From Cypionkella sp. (lineage in GTDB: Bacteria; Pseudomonadota; Alphaproteobacteria; Rhodobacterales; Rhodobacteraceae): a DNA stretch of 64,000 bases. Positions within the stretch are counted from its first letter, which is position 1, and each line of letters starts with the position of its first letter. This document shows, piece after piece, positions 24,870 to 35,800 of the stretch. A program made the translations under genes and the position numbers. Under the pieces are notes generated by a model. It saw only the letters and a program-made list of their open reading frames with translations, was not told the origin of the DNA and did no database searches. Location: the NCBI RefSeq assembly GCF_030652235.1, contig NZ_JAUSBA010000018.1, positions 90,526-154,525 on the forward strand, read 5' to 3'.

Positions 24870-25236
24870 CGGGCTTTCCCCCATCATTGGCGGGCAGAAC
24901 CCCCCGTTTCATGCCCCTCAGGTAGACTTCCAGAAGGCCGGGGATCAGGACTCCACCGAGGTAAGCGGTTGACCCAGCTACGCCCCCAAAGGCAGGCGTC
25001 ATTACATCAAGCGGCAATTTGAGCGACCACATCAGGAAGGGCCACGTCAGCGCCCCCAAGCCTGTCGAAACGAGACTGCCAATGGCGATGTGCCGGAATA
25101 GATCGCGGCGGGCTACCTTGATAATCAGGCCAGAAGTGGCCCCGCCGATAGCACCCCATGCCGCCAGATTGAACAAGCTGGACGCAGCGATTGCTTGCAG
25201 AAGATCAGCCCAGAAGGATTGGTTTTCAGCGGGCAT
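24862..25236 (-). CDS. Putative holin
   Basis: A 124-residue membrane protein with three or four hydrophobic segments (SLFNLAAWGAIGGATSGLI, HIAIGSLVSTGLGALTWPF, and FGGVAGSTAYLGGVLIPGLL) and a charged C-terminus (RGMKRGVLPANDGGKPDV). It sits directly upstream of the endolysin gene, where holins usually lie. No specific holin family is claimed. Confidence 0.7.
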   Translation of the reverse strand: MPAENQSFWADLLQAIAASSLFNLAAWGAIGGATSGLIIKVARRDLFRHIAIGSLVSTGLGALTWPFLMWSLKLPLDVMTPAFGGVAGSTAYLGGVLIPGLLEVYLRGMKRGVLPANDGGKPDV

Positions 25237-25275
25237 ATCGACCTCGTTTTGAATGTGTCTGGCGGAGCATTTCCA

Positions 25276-25674
25276 TCAGCCCAAATCCTGCACAACGCTA
25301 ACCAGCCCCATCAGAGCCAGCGCTGCCAGCCCATCCATGCCGCCAATCGCTGTGATCGCCTCGTTGGCTGCCAGTGGTGCCGCTGTCTCTGAACCTGCCA
25401 GCCACAGCACGACAAGAGCCTGCGCACGGTTTGCCCCGGCCATGTTGATCGCATACGGCTCCACGTCCCATCCGGGGCGGGTTAGCGTGGCCTGTGCGTT
25501 GGCGATGAAGTTATCCCCCACGAGTGGAGACGCCGCTGCGTAGAGGTTGCCAGCGGCGTCCTGCCATTGTGGTTCACGGTATGTCAGTTCGTCGGCTGGG
25601 CCATAGCCGAGGATCATCGCGAGTTGGTTGGCGTCTGCGATGTGTGCTGCTGGAACTGCGATGGTGATAATCAT
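25276..25674 (-). CDS. Phage structural-region protein, unknown
   Basis: A 132-residue protein (MIITIAVPAAHIADANQLAM...) with an Ala-rich, mixed composition and a Trp-containing central part. It overlaps the preceding lectin-like gene by four bases, so it is in the same operon. The position between tail-associated genes and the holin suggests a virion or lysis accessory role. No domain recognised. Confidence 0.65.
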   Translation of the reverse strand: MIITIAVPAAHIADANQLAMILGYGPADELTYREPQWQDAAGNLYAAASPLVGDNFIANAQATLTRPGWDVEPYAINMAGANRAQALVVLWLAGSETAAPLAANEAITAIGGMDGLAALALMGLVSVVQDLG

Positions 25675-26495
25675 AATACGACCCCTGTCTTTCCGGCCAT
25701 GTAGGTTTCAGTGCTGGCAATCTGGGCGGCGGTCAGGTTTGCGCCAAATCGGAAGGTTAAGCCGTAGAGGTTGCCGTTGAATGGCAGCGACGTTCCGCCT
25801 CGGCGACCGATGTAGATCGGATAGGCGAGGTAGTTTCCTGTGCCTTGGTCTGCCACTGCCGAAGCTATCTGCGCACCGTTTAGCCGCAAAATCTGGTTGT
25901 CAGCGGCTATGTCGCCCAAGCCAGTCAAAACCACGGTGCTGGGGGCAGCAAAACCCGCGCCAGAAACGCTCCATGCACTAAACAGGGTACCCTTACTAGC
26001 AAACCCGAACGTGCTGCCTGTGGTGTTTAGCGGAGCGACAATACCAATCACACCGTTATTTGCTGCAATACTTGCGCTGCTTTCCAGTAGCACCCCAACT
26101 GCCGCATCCGACAGCTTCCGCACCCCGGCGAACACCTGTGCCTTATCCGTTCCCGGCGTGATCGTCCCTGTGACCATGAAATCATCAACGCCGTCGAACG
26201 CGAGATAACTCAGCCCGCCGCTGGTTTGATACGTTGGCCGTGACGCTGCTGTGGCTTGCGTTGCGTGATTGCCGCGCCCCGACTTATCCAGCATCAGCCC
26301 AACAGGTTGCCCGGATGCCGTAACAGGAGTGGTGCCAGCGGCGTCTTGAAACAGCGTTGACAGGTCGGACGGGTCATACCACGCGCCCGGCTCACCAAGG
26401 GCGAATAGGGTGAGGATGGATACGCTGCGAAGCAAGCCGTGGCCTGTCAGAATCCGCCCAAGCCTTGCGTTTCCTCTGTTTGCCCCCACCCGCAT
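25671..26495 (-). CDS. Lectin/LamG-like phage protein, possible adhesin
   Basis: A 274-residue protein. The part GAWYDPSDLSTLFQDAAGTT, then LDKSGRGNHATQAT and LAFDGVDDFM, is the usual start of a concanavalin-A-like jelly roll in phage tail-fibre and head decoration proteins. It continues as beta strands to YIGRRGGTSLPFNGNLYGL and ends with helical LTAAQIASTETYMAGKTG. Probable receptor or glycan binding. Confidence 0.75.
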   Translation of the reverse strand: MRVGANRGNARLGRILTGHGLLRSVSILTLFALGEPGAWYDPSDLSTLFQDAAGTTPVTASGQPVGLMLDKSGRGNHATQATAASRPTYQTSGGLSYLAFDGVDDFMVTGTITPGTDKAQVFAGVRKLSDAAVGVLLESSASIAANNGVIGIVAPLNTTGSTFGFASKGTLFSAWSVSGAGFAAPSTVVLTGLGDIAADNQILRLNGAQIASAVADQGTGNYLAYPIYIGRRGGTSLPFNGNLYGLTFRFGANLTAAQIASTETYMAGKTGVVL

Positions 26496-26497
26496 GG

Positions 26498-26746
26498 TTA
26501 CACCAGCGTGTCAGCAATGACATAGACACCGCCGCGCCCGCGCAAGTGAAGGTATTCACCTGCGACCAGCGCCAAAGACACCGCCTTTTCCCGCTCGACC
26601 TTTGCGCCGCCAACAATACCAGCTGGGCTGGCAGAGCTGATTACTGTCCACTCGCCGGGATGATCGTCGGTTTCAAAGGTGGCGTTTCCGGGGCCTGTAG
26701 CGACCGGAAGCCATGCAGCAGAGAGGGTGTAATTATTCTGGGCCAT
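26498..26746 (-). CDS. Small phage structural protein
   Basis: An 82-residue, beta-rich protein (MAQNNYTLSAAWLPVATGPG..., LHLRGRGGVYVIADTLV). No family recognised. It begins 42 bases after one of the CATAGGATGTG elements (26788-26798), so it may have its own promoter with the genes that follow (25671 to 23855). Confidence 0.65.
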   Translation of the reverse strand: MAQNNYTLSAAWLPVATGPGNATFETDDHPGEWTVISSASPAGIVGGAKVEREKAVSLALVAGEYLHLRGRGGVYVIADTLV

Positions 26747-26787
26747 AGAAAGCTCGATCCATTGGGGGTAAACCCGGTTGATCGGCG

Positions 26788-26798
26788 CACATCCTATG
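26788..26798 (-). promoter_or_regulatory. CATAGGATGTG element, copy 1
   Basis: Minus-strand CATAGGATGTG in the 116-base gap between the giant gene (stops 26863) and the next gene (starts 26746). The same 11 bases occur at 36736-36746 and 49178-49188. A perfect hairpin lies just upstream (26807-26825). Candidate late promoter or processing element. Confidence 0.5.
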
Positions 26799-26806
26799 CG
26801 TCAGTG

Positions 26807-26825
26807 AAATCTGGATACCAGATTT
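26807..26825 (-). other. 8-bp perfect hairpin after the giant gene
   Basis: AAATCTGG and CCAGATTT pair around a 3-nt loop, directly upstream of element copy 1. Without a U-tract beyond the arm itself, it may be a weak terminator of the giant gene. Confidence 0.4.
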
Positions 26826-26862
26826 GGTGCTTGGGTTCTAGTCTGAGAATATATGTGGCGTT

Positions 26863-29800
26863 CTATCGCCCGATTGGTGTTGCCCGCTCTGCCCGCAGTC
26901 GATCATTCAACCTCGGATTAAGAATAATCCCAAACTCTGACCGATCGGAGGCGCGCATCTTGCTGCGAGCTGACAGCTTGATCGACTCGCCAGTGATCGG
27001 ATATTCAGGATAGCGGCTGTTGAAGTCGCCGATCTGGGCCAGAATGTCAGCCGGAATCCCATCGCCAGCCAAGATCGCCTTTGCCGCCGCCTTCTGGATG
27101 CCGCTGCGTTCATCCGTCACCTGCATCTCGCGGTCTTTCAGGCGGCTGTTGATGTCATACCGCTCCGCAATCTCGGCCGGGGTAAACCCGATGGCTTGCA
27201 CGATTGCCTGATACGGCGAAACGCCTTCGATCAGGCTGTCACCTTTCAAGGTGTTGACGCCATCGCCGACATATCGAACCGACTTCATGCCATCGCGGAT
27301 TACCTTGGGAACGGCCGCTTCTGTGCCGCGCCACCATTCGCCATCCGCCGCCAACTGCACGCCACGGGCAGCTCCTGCACCAATAGAAACGGCTGGGCCA
27401 AGCAAATTCATTACTTGGTGCGTATAGAGGTCAGCCCCTTCCAGATCGTTCGGCGCATCGCGCCACCAAAGGTTTGGCATGCCGATACGGTCCGTCAGAT
27501 CGACGCCAAGGATCTGGCCGGGAACACCATTTAGCACGGCACCCATTGTGAAATTCCATGCCGCAACACCAGCGGAATCGCCCTGCATCAAGAGCGCCTC
27601 TTGCAGCCATTCTTTGATGTCGTCGTCATCAGCACCGGGGGCAAGCATGCCCATAAGCATCATCAGCAGGCCATAGCCCCAGACGCCCCGGATACCTGCA
27701 TGTGCCATCATCGACAGGGTGAGGCCGACAAGCTGCAACCGGGCCTCGCGGCGGTCCTCTTTGGTGGCACCGTTGAGCATCTGGTGGGTGTCGCGGAACA
27801 ACCGCCACAGCATGTTCACGGTGAACTGGCGGAACGTGGTCAGCGCCTTGCCCATGTTATCCTGCATGAAGCGCGGGCGGCTGTTGTTCTGCATGTCGAA
27901 GTGGATTTTGAACGTCAGATCGCCAGCCGCATCCACCGCCGCAGCATGGTCCAGCCCCTCAGCCTTGGCCAAGCGATAGCTGGCAAGGAATGTGACCTCG
28001 CGGTTAAAGCGTTCGGCGTGATGGAAGAAGAAGCCGATCCGCTTCATCCATTTCTCACGGCGGGCATTGTATTCGATGCCATGTTCCGCCGCAGATGCCA
28101 GATCGTGCGCCTGCGTCTTGTCGATGGTGCCGCGCCGCACCGCCTCGGCCAGCGCCGCTTTTTCCTCTGTGGTCAGGTTCGGCGAGTTTTCCGCCGTCCA
28201 CTGATCGGTCCAGACCGGGACACCAGCAACACGCTTGGAAACTTTACCCCGGCCTGCCACGAAGTCCTTGCTGGCTTTGCCGAGTGCCTTGGTGACGCCC
28301 ACAACCCCGGCCTTGCCGAACCGTGCCGACATCAACGGGATGCCGACAACTGTGGTTTGCGTGATGTTCGCCAGTGCCGCCGCAGGGGTGGCACCGAGAT
28401 ACCAGATGAAGGCCGCATTGGACATATACGCGACGTAACGATTGCCCTTCGGGTTCATGGTGAAGTCGTGGCGCTTCTTCATCTCGGCCACGACTTGCAG
28501 CGCCCGGTTGGGGTTATCAGCAACCTTCGCCTGTTCAGTTGCGTCGTTGAGGTGTTCTTCCATAAGCAGGCCATGCTCCAGCTTCGCGAGCTGGTGGCCA
28601 CCGTGGAACATCTGATTGCTGAACGCGCGGAAGGCATCGGCACTGTAGCCAGCCCGGCCTTTGCGGTGAATACTCGAGGTGCGGATAGACATATCCGGCA
28701 AGGTTCCCAGCCAGTGCTGCCATACCGCATCCATGACCTCATCGCTGGCGCCGGATTCGGCGAGCATGTTCTCGATGTCAGCGACAAAACTTGGGTCGAT
28801 CTGCCCGCGCAGCTTTTGCGCATCATCCATGGTGCCATGCTCGATCTTGGTTTCGCCTTTTTCTTTCATCTCACGGATGAAGGCTTGTTGCTGGCTCTCC
28901 TTCTCGAACTTGCTGAACGAAATGACGGCCCCCACGGAATTTCGCACGGTGACAAAATAGTTGCCGAAGCGCGCCAGAGGGAAATATGGGCCCAAGAGCC
29001 GGTTCAACTCAAACTTCTTGCGCAGAGCGGCCAAGCGCGCACGCGCCGAGAAACCACCGCGCATCTTCACCGCTTTCAACTTGGCATCGGCGGCGGCAAT
29101 GGCCTCGTCCCGCTCCACACCTTCCAGCCCTTCATCGCGGATGCGCGCGATTTCCTTTTCATGGGTGCGAACCGCGCGCTTCAAGCCGATCTTCGTGGCG
29201 TTCTGGATGTTCTGGAGGATCGCCTTTTCGGAAGCTTGCCCCATGGCATCATAGCCAGATTTCACCGTGCGATAGAGCTGGCGGAACTCTAAAGGCAGCG
29301 CCTTATATTCAGCCCTCAGCTTGGCGTAGCTGCCTTCATGCGCCTCAATCTCGCGCATCGCATCCTTGGCCCAATCGCTTGCTTTATCGCCATTCTCCGC
29401 AATCTCACGCCGCGCCCTCGCATCCATTGCATGCACCCAGGTATCTGGCTCGGAAGGGTCGATACCGGACAGCGTTGAGCTGTGCATCAGGTCGGACATT
29501 TTGCTGCTGGCGTCAGGGTTCTTGTTCTGGGCGGCCAGCCAGCGCTGCGCCACGGCATCGGCCCGCGCGTGCCACTCGTTGCGCACGGAATCCATTTCCT
29601 CCTTCTGGCGCAGATAGGCCTTGGCTGCGGGCAGATATTTACCCAACTCGGCGAACAGCGCCCGACCGGGCACCAGCGACAGAGCGTTGTAGCCATTATC
29701 GCCCACCATCTTATCGGTGACGATGTTGGAAACCCATTCGCCGGGGTTTTTCCAGTGGCGCGAGCCAACCAAACCCTTGAACTTATCCTGCACTGCGATC

Positions 29801-32800
29801 AGTGGATTGCGCATTTCCTTTTCATCCGAGGCCGCCGCATCGGGCGAGGCATCAGGCTTTGGCCCAATGTCAGCGCCACCATCCTGCCCGCGCCCGCCGA
29901 CCTTACCGCCAGCAATCCGCTCCATGACCATGGCCGCATCTGTGAAACCTTCACCGCGCAGCGCCGAAGCAAACGCGCGGAAGAACGCCGCAACCTTGTT
30001 GAATATCCGCGACACCGGCCCCGCCGCAGCCCGAGCGCCTGCCCATTCCCGATACATCTCGGCCACGGCTTCTTCGGTCTGTACTGCGGGGGATTTATCG
30101 GAATATGCCTTCTCCACCCGCGCCATGATCTCAACATCACCACGCGCCGCCGCCACCAGCGTCCGCCATTCTACGCCAGTGAACAAGCCATAGGGCTTTG
30201 ACCAGAGCGATTCATCCCGCAGGGCGTGAACAATCTCATGTCGCATGACGCCAACTGGATCAGCCGAGTCCGCGGAGATTTCAATCTGCGCCCCGGCCTG
30301 CCGCCCTTGGATCGGGATGCCGTTGCGATCCAGCAGACGACGCACAAGGATTGGCGAAACCTTGCCAGCCAGCCCAGCCGATTTTACTTCGGCAGCAATC
30401 GACTCTGAAATCGCGAGTAGGGATGAAACCGGGATGGGTTTGGAATTGGCAACATCGCCTCGGCTGTAGAATATCTTGCCGAGGCCGCGCGCTACCAGTT
30501 TATCCGACTGCTGTAGAGATCGTTCCAGTAGTCCGGGTCTTTTTCCGCTCGGCGTGTGTGCCAAGGTATTGAGGAGAATGCCTCGCTTAAGCGTTTTGCG
30601 CCCCGCGCCTGCCGCTCTAGCTCCGGCAGTGGTACTCCATGCTCTAAAGCGCCCATCAGCAATGGACTCGCCTTCACCATCTCGGAAGGTGCCTGTTGCG
30701 AAATCGTATCGAGCATCGGCTACCTCCGGCACATGATGGATAAGGTTTTCCACACTGACATCAATCAGTGATTCGACATTACCAACTGTATCGCCATCCG
30801 TCCAGACCAGCGGGGTTACACCAAGGGCCGCATCACCTTTAATTTGCCGTTCATGGGGCTCCAAATGCTTGGTGGTGCCGTGCTTAAGCGCCGAAGAAAG
30901 CATTGCCTCGGTTCTGCGCCGCAACGCGATGTCGGAAAGGCCTTCTGGATCACCAATGAACACCTGACCCGAGTTATAGGCGTAATCAGCCACCGCCGAA
31001 TAGACGGCGCTGCCCGCGCCGCCTTCCGTCATGTTGCTGACATCCATCCAGACGTTGCCATCGCCTTCATAGACAAAGAAGTCCTGCCCACCCGTGCGAA
31101 GAAGGTGCATCTTTTCGGCCCCAAGCTTTTCAGCCCGTTCCGAAAATGCGCTGGCCTCGCCCTGCGTGGCAACATCACCAACATAGGTGACGCTTGGGTC
31201 AACCTCGCCAAACACCGCCTTGATTGAGGTGCCTTGTGCCGTGGGGTTCTGGAACAGATCATCGACCGATGCCAACTCCGCCATGATCTCGGCGGCAAAG
31301 GCAGAATCCATATCCGCAGGCTCTTGGCCATCTGGGAACCGCGAATACATCTCGACGCCGCGATCTGTTTCCCGCGTCTCGATTACAGTGAACAGCTTGT
31401 CGAAAGCCGCCCGCACCGCTGGTTCTTCATCGGCGATCAGGTAAGGATAGCTATCGCCTTCCAAGCCCTGCAAGGCCGCCGCTGCTTTCCAATATTCCTC
31501 GGAAACGATGTTCGCGAGATAATCGTTGGCGGCGTTCTGATCGCGCAGCTTGGCGATGACGTAGCTTTCAAACGCCCGCGCGTGCATTTCAACGCCGGTG
31601 GACCAATAGGGAGTCGACCGCATCTTGTCGATCACGGCGGAGCGCGGTTTCAGCTTCGTGGTGCGCAACGCCTCCCGCAGATCGGCGAAGGCCTGCAACA
31701 CCTCTGGCCGCACGTCCGCAGCCTCGCCAGTCTTGCGCGGGGCCGGGTTGTTGGTGACAAATTCGACAGGCCGCCCCCGCATCCGCTCGAAATAGTTATC
31801 GACGGCATGAAACCATTCATGCGCCAGCGAGCCCGCCCCTTTGTCCTTGGTCAGATTGATCACGATATTGCCGGACTCGTAATGCGCCTTTGCCGGGGTT
31901 TTCCCGCCACGCCCGCGCGCGCCGAAAGCCAAGCCCATCTGCCCATTCAAGGAAAGAGCCTTGGGCGGAATCCCGATGATGCCTGCCAAATCCATCAGCG
32001 CGTCATAGGCTTGGTTCAAGTCCTGCTGACGGCGCGCGCCCTCGACATAATTTCCGAACTGGACACCACGAAAGCCAAAGGTCTGCTCGAATGCTTCCGG
32101 GGTGACATCTGCGCCAAGGCGGTGATCATCGCCGATCCGCTCGCTGTTGGTGTCGCGGCGCTCGCTGGGCACCTCTTTCATCGCGGCCAATCGTTTTTCC
32201 AGATCGGCCCGATTGTTGGTGCGGTAGGCGCGCGCCTCCTGACTGGTGGCAAAACGTTGAACTTCTACGGGCTTGCCCGCGACTTTCACGCCGATGAACA
32301 CATAGGCCTCGCCACCCTTGGGCTTGGCGCTGTAGATCAGGAACTCCGGGCCTTTCTTGGCTTTGGCGGTTTCGGCAGTGGTATCCGTGCCAGTGGCTTT
32401 GAAAGCCTGAATTGCCGCCTCTTTGGTTGCACCGAAGGCCAAAACCTTGGGCCAGTTGCGCGCGCCGGGGCCGATCACCTCATAGCGGGCTTGGGTCATT
32501 TTGCCGTCAGACAGATATGGGGTGGAGTGTTGGAGCTTGATTCCAGTCAGATCGCGATCATGGCCGAGGGCAAGATAAAGATCGACCGCACCCATGATGT
32601 CGTCACGCAGACGCGACATCGAAGGCTGCTCCAACCGGTCACGGATGCCTTGCGGATCTATGACGCCATCCAGAAGGCTGCGTGAGAACGTGCGCAGCAA
32701 CTTCACGGCTTCGACCCAGCCCTTGAGTTTCCAGCCCTGCGGCTTGCGCGGCACATGCTGGCGGGCGGCACGGATGAATGCCACTGACCAAGGATCGGCC

Positions 32801-35800
32801 CCGTCCTCGATCAGCGCCGCATAGTTGGGTTCCGGCCACGACTTCGACAGCGGATGATTGGCGACATCGCCATCGGGCACATCGCCGAGACGTTTCGCAA
32901 AGCCCTTCCAACGATCCTTGGCTGCACCGTCCAGCTTTTCGCCGAAGTCAGCGATCTTGCCAGCAGGCTTCGCTGGAGCGACGGCGGCACCCTCCAACCG
33001 AACCGGCTTGGTCGTATCCCCGTTCGCCACCCAATCCTTGAACTCGGCGACAGTCATAACCTTGTGCGCGCCCATCCGGTCGGCACCTTTGCCGTCAGAA
33101 AAGCCCTGCACATAGAAATCCAGCGCGGTTTTGCGGTTGGTGAAGCCCAGCATCGACTTGGTTTCATCGAATTTCTTCGTATCGGCATCGACCTGATCGA
33201 CCACCACTACGACATCGCTATCGGGATTATCGCCCATGTAAACGTCGAGATGATCACCATCTGCGCCTTCCGTGCGCTTCAGGTAGCCGTAGTGCGCTGG
33301 CAGCTTCACCGACCATTCGTTGCCATCGGCATCTTTGCCTTTGCGCAGCGCGCCCTTCGGCGTTTCGATGGTGATGTCCAAGCCGTTCCAAGCGGCGTGA
33401 GCCATTTTGTAGTTGCCCGCCTCTTTCTGGGCGTCTGTGGGGTTCTTGTCGGCCTCTGCGGCGGCAGTGTCGATTTCTGCGGCGGTCGGCGCTGGCGTTG
33501 GCTCCTTGGCAACGGTTTGCTGTTGCTCACGATCAACTGGCCCCGCGCGCAGCTCGCGCTCGCTTGGCGTGGTGCCGTGGCTCCGCACGCGCATATCGCT
33601 GGGGTTCTTCACCCACTTATCACCCTGCTTCACCACGGATTCGACGGTAACTTTCGGGCCGCCATCTTTATCCCGTTCAAAGGCAACAACCCTATCATGT
33701 CCGCCGCCGTAAGCCGACACGATGTTGCCGGGGGTGAAGTGCGCGTCGATCTGGGCGTCATGCGCAGTGCGGGCGGCTTTGGGCGACAGCTTTGGTTTCG
33801 CTGGCGGCGCGGGGGTGTGGGGTTTTGCGAGCGGGGCATCCACCGTTTCTTCGTTTGGTTTCACCGGATCGGCAACCGAACGCTCCACTTCGGTCTTAAA
33901 CCCGGCACCACGATCAGCTTTCGGTTGCCAGCGGTTCTCGCCATTCACCTTGACCAATGGCTCAACAACCCTGTTGCCATTCTGGCGATAAGATCGAACG
34001 CCATCGGCATCCTCAAACAGCGGATTGCCTTCGGCGTTGACGCCGATCTGGCTTTGCTTCGGCTTGGCAGAAGGTTTTACAACTTGATCAACAGGCTCGG
34101 ATTCCGCCACAGGCGCAATTTTATCCAGCTCATTCATCGCCCCTTGGGTGGCAGCGGCAATATCATCCTCTGACATGCCCTTGGTGTCGATCACCCGGTC
34201 AAAATCACTTGGGCCATCCGGCTTGGCACGAACCACAACCTTGCCGGGACGCACCAAGACATTGCGACCAGCAACTTCGCCATCCCAAGCGCTTTTGCCA
34301 TTGGCTGCAATCGGCAGAAACTGCCCCCACTCGCGGCGGGCCTGCTCTTTGCTGGCAGGATCAGCCTTAGTGCTGTCGGCAACGGGTTTTGATGCTAGCG
34401 CCTTGTCTGGCATCACCACATCGCGCATATCCGCTTCGGCCTTGGTGATCGCGGCTTCCTGCTCAGCGTCGGCCTGAGCGCGTTCCGCGTCATCGTCGGC
34501 CTTGGTGACGTGATCAGCAGCAAGGCCATCATCGAGCATGGGCGCGACTGGCGCGCGCGGGGCGGTCAGTGCAGAAGGTTGCTCGCTGCCGGTTCCCGCA
34601 GCAGGAATATCAGCATCGCCGCCCGACACTCCGGCGTCCCGCGCTGGAGAAGCGTTACCTCCGTCGAGTCCTTGTCCAGCGCCTTGCTGAGCGACTGCGC
34701 CACTTCCGGCGACACCTCCCCCATTTGCTGCAACTGGCTCAGGGCTTGGCGGGCTGACATTTTGCGTGACATCTTGCTTCCCTGTGACGGCATCTGTCGG
34801 TTGCGCGGGCGGTGCGGTTGCATCTTCATTCCACGGCCCATCGTAGTAGCCCATCTCACGCAATGCTTCTGGTGCCGCATCATCGACATGACCAACCGAT
34901 AATTCACTTTCAGGTGCCAAGGCAGGCACTTCTGCCTGTTTCTGTGGGGCTTTTTTCCCAGCCCCTTTAGCTGCTGCCTTGGCTTCTTCCTCTAGCCGCA
35001 GTGCCTCATTGCGCGCCTGATCAAACTCTTGGGGGTCAAGCACGATTTCTTCGCCGTTGACGCGGACGGAAACACCATCTGGGCCTTCACCAAGGAAAAC
35101 AGCGTTGTGCGTGACTTCACCTTCGGGGTCATAGAGCTTGATTGCGCTGCCCGGTTTCTGATCGGGGAAGAACGAAGGCGGAGGCACGGCCTCTGGCTGC
35201 GGGGTGAGATCCGGCGCAAGGGCTGCGGCGCGGCCAATCGGCCCGGTTGGTGCGGCAATCGTGGCTGCGGTGAGCCCATCGTCGGCCATTGGCGCTGGAG
35301 CTGCTGGTGGCATATTGGCGGAAGCCGCCCCTGCATCTGGTCCGGGGAGGCCCATAGCTGGAGCAGCTTCCTGACCCCCGGCGCTGCCATCGCCGAGAGG
35401 TTGGGAATTGGGGGTCGTGAGTGGAGGCTGAGTGACGGGTTGGCCCGCAGGACGGTTCGCAGCACCAGCGACGGCACCGAATGGCCCGCCACCCATTGCA
35501 CCCAAGACAAGGTTGGGGAATGATTCTGCGGTAGTGCTGATGTTGGTGCCAGCACCGATGTTGATACCCTCGCGGGCGGATATGCCCTCGACAACTTCCT
35601 GCGCACCTTCCTCGGCGGCGCTGCCGATGCCTGACACGGCGGCGCGGCGGACCATTCCTCCACCCGCAGCGCGACCGAGCGCTCCATGCGCGATTTTGCC
35701 AGTTGCAGCGCCTCCAAATGCACCGACAATAGCCTGCATATCTCCTGCCCATGCCATTGCATCGGCTTTGATCCGGTCTTTTGCCTGCTCTGGAGTCATG

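Noticed and set aside
27601..29292. 563-codon open frame antisense to the giant gene
   Set aside because: It is the mirror of GC-rich codon use in the minus-strand gene; it has no ribosome site, domain or phage-like composition. The other long antisense frames (for example 31234-32685 and 32854-34173) are rejected for the same reason.
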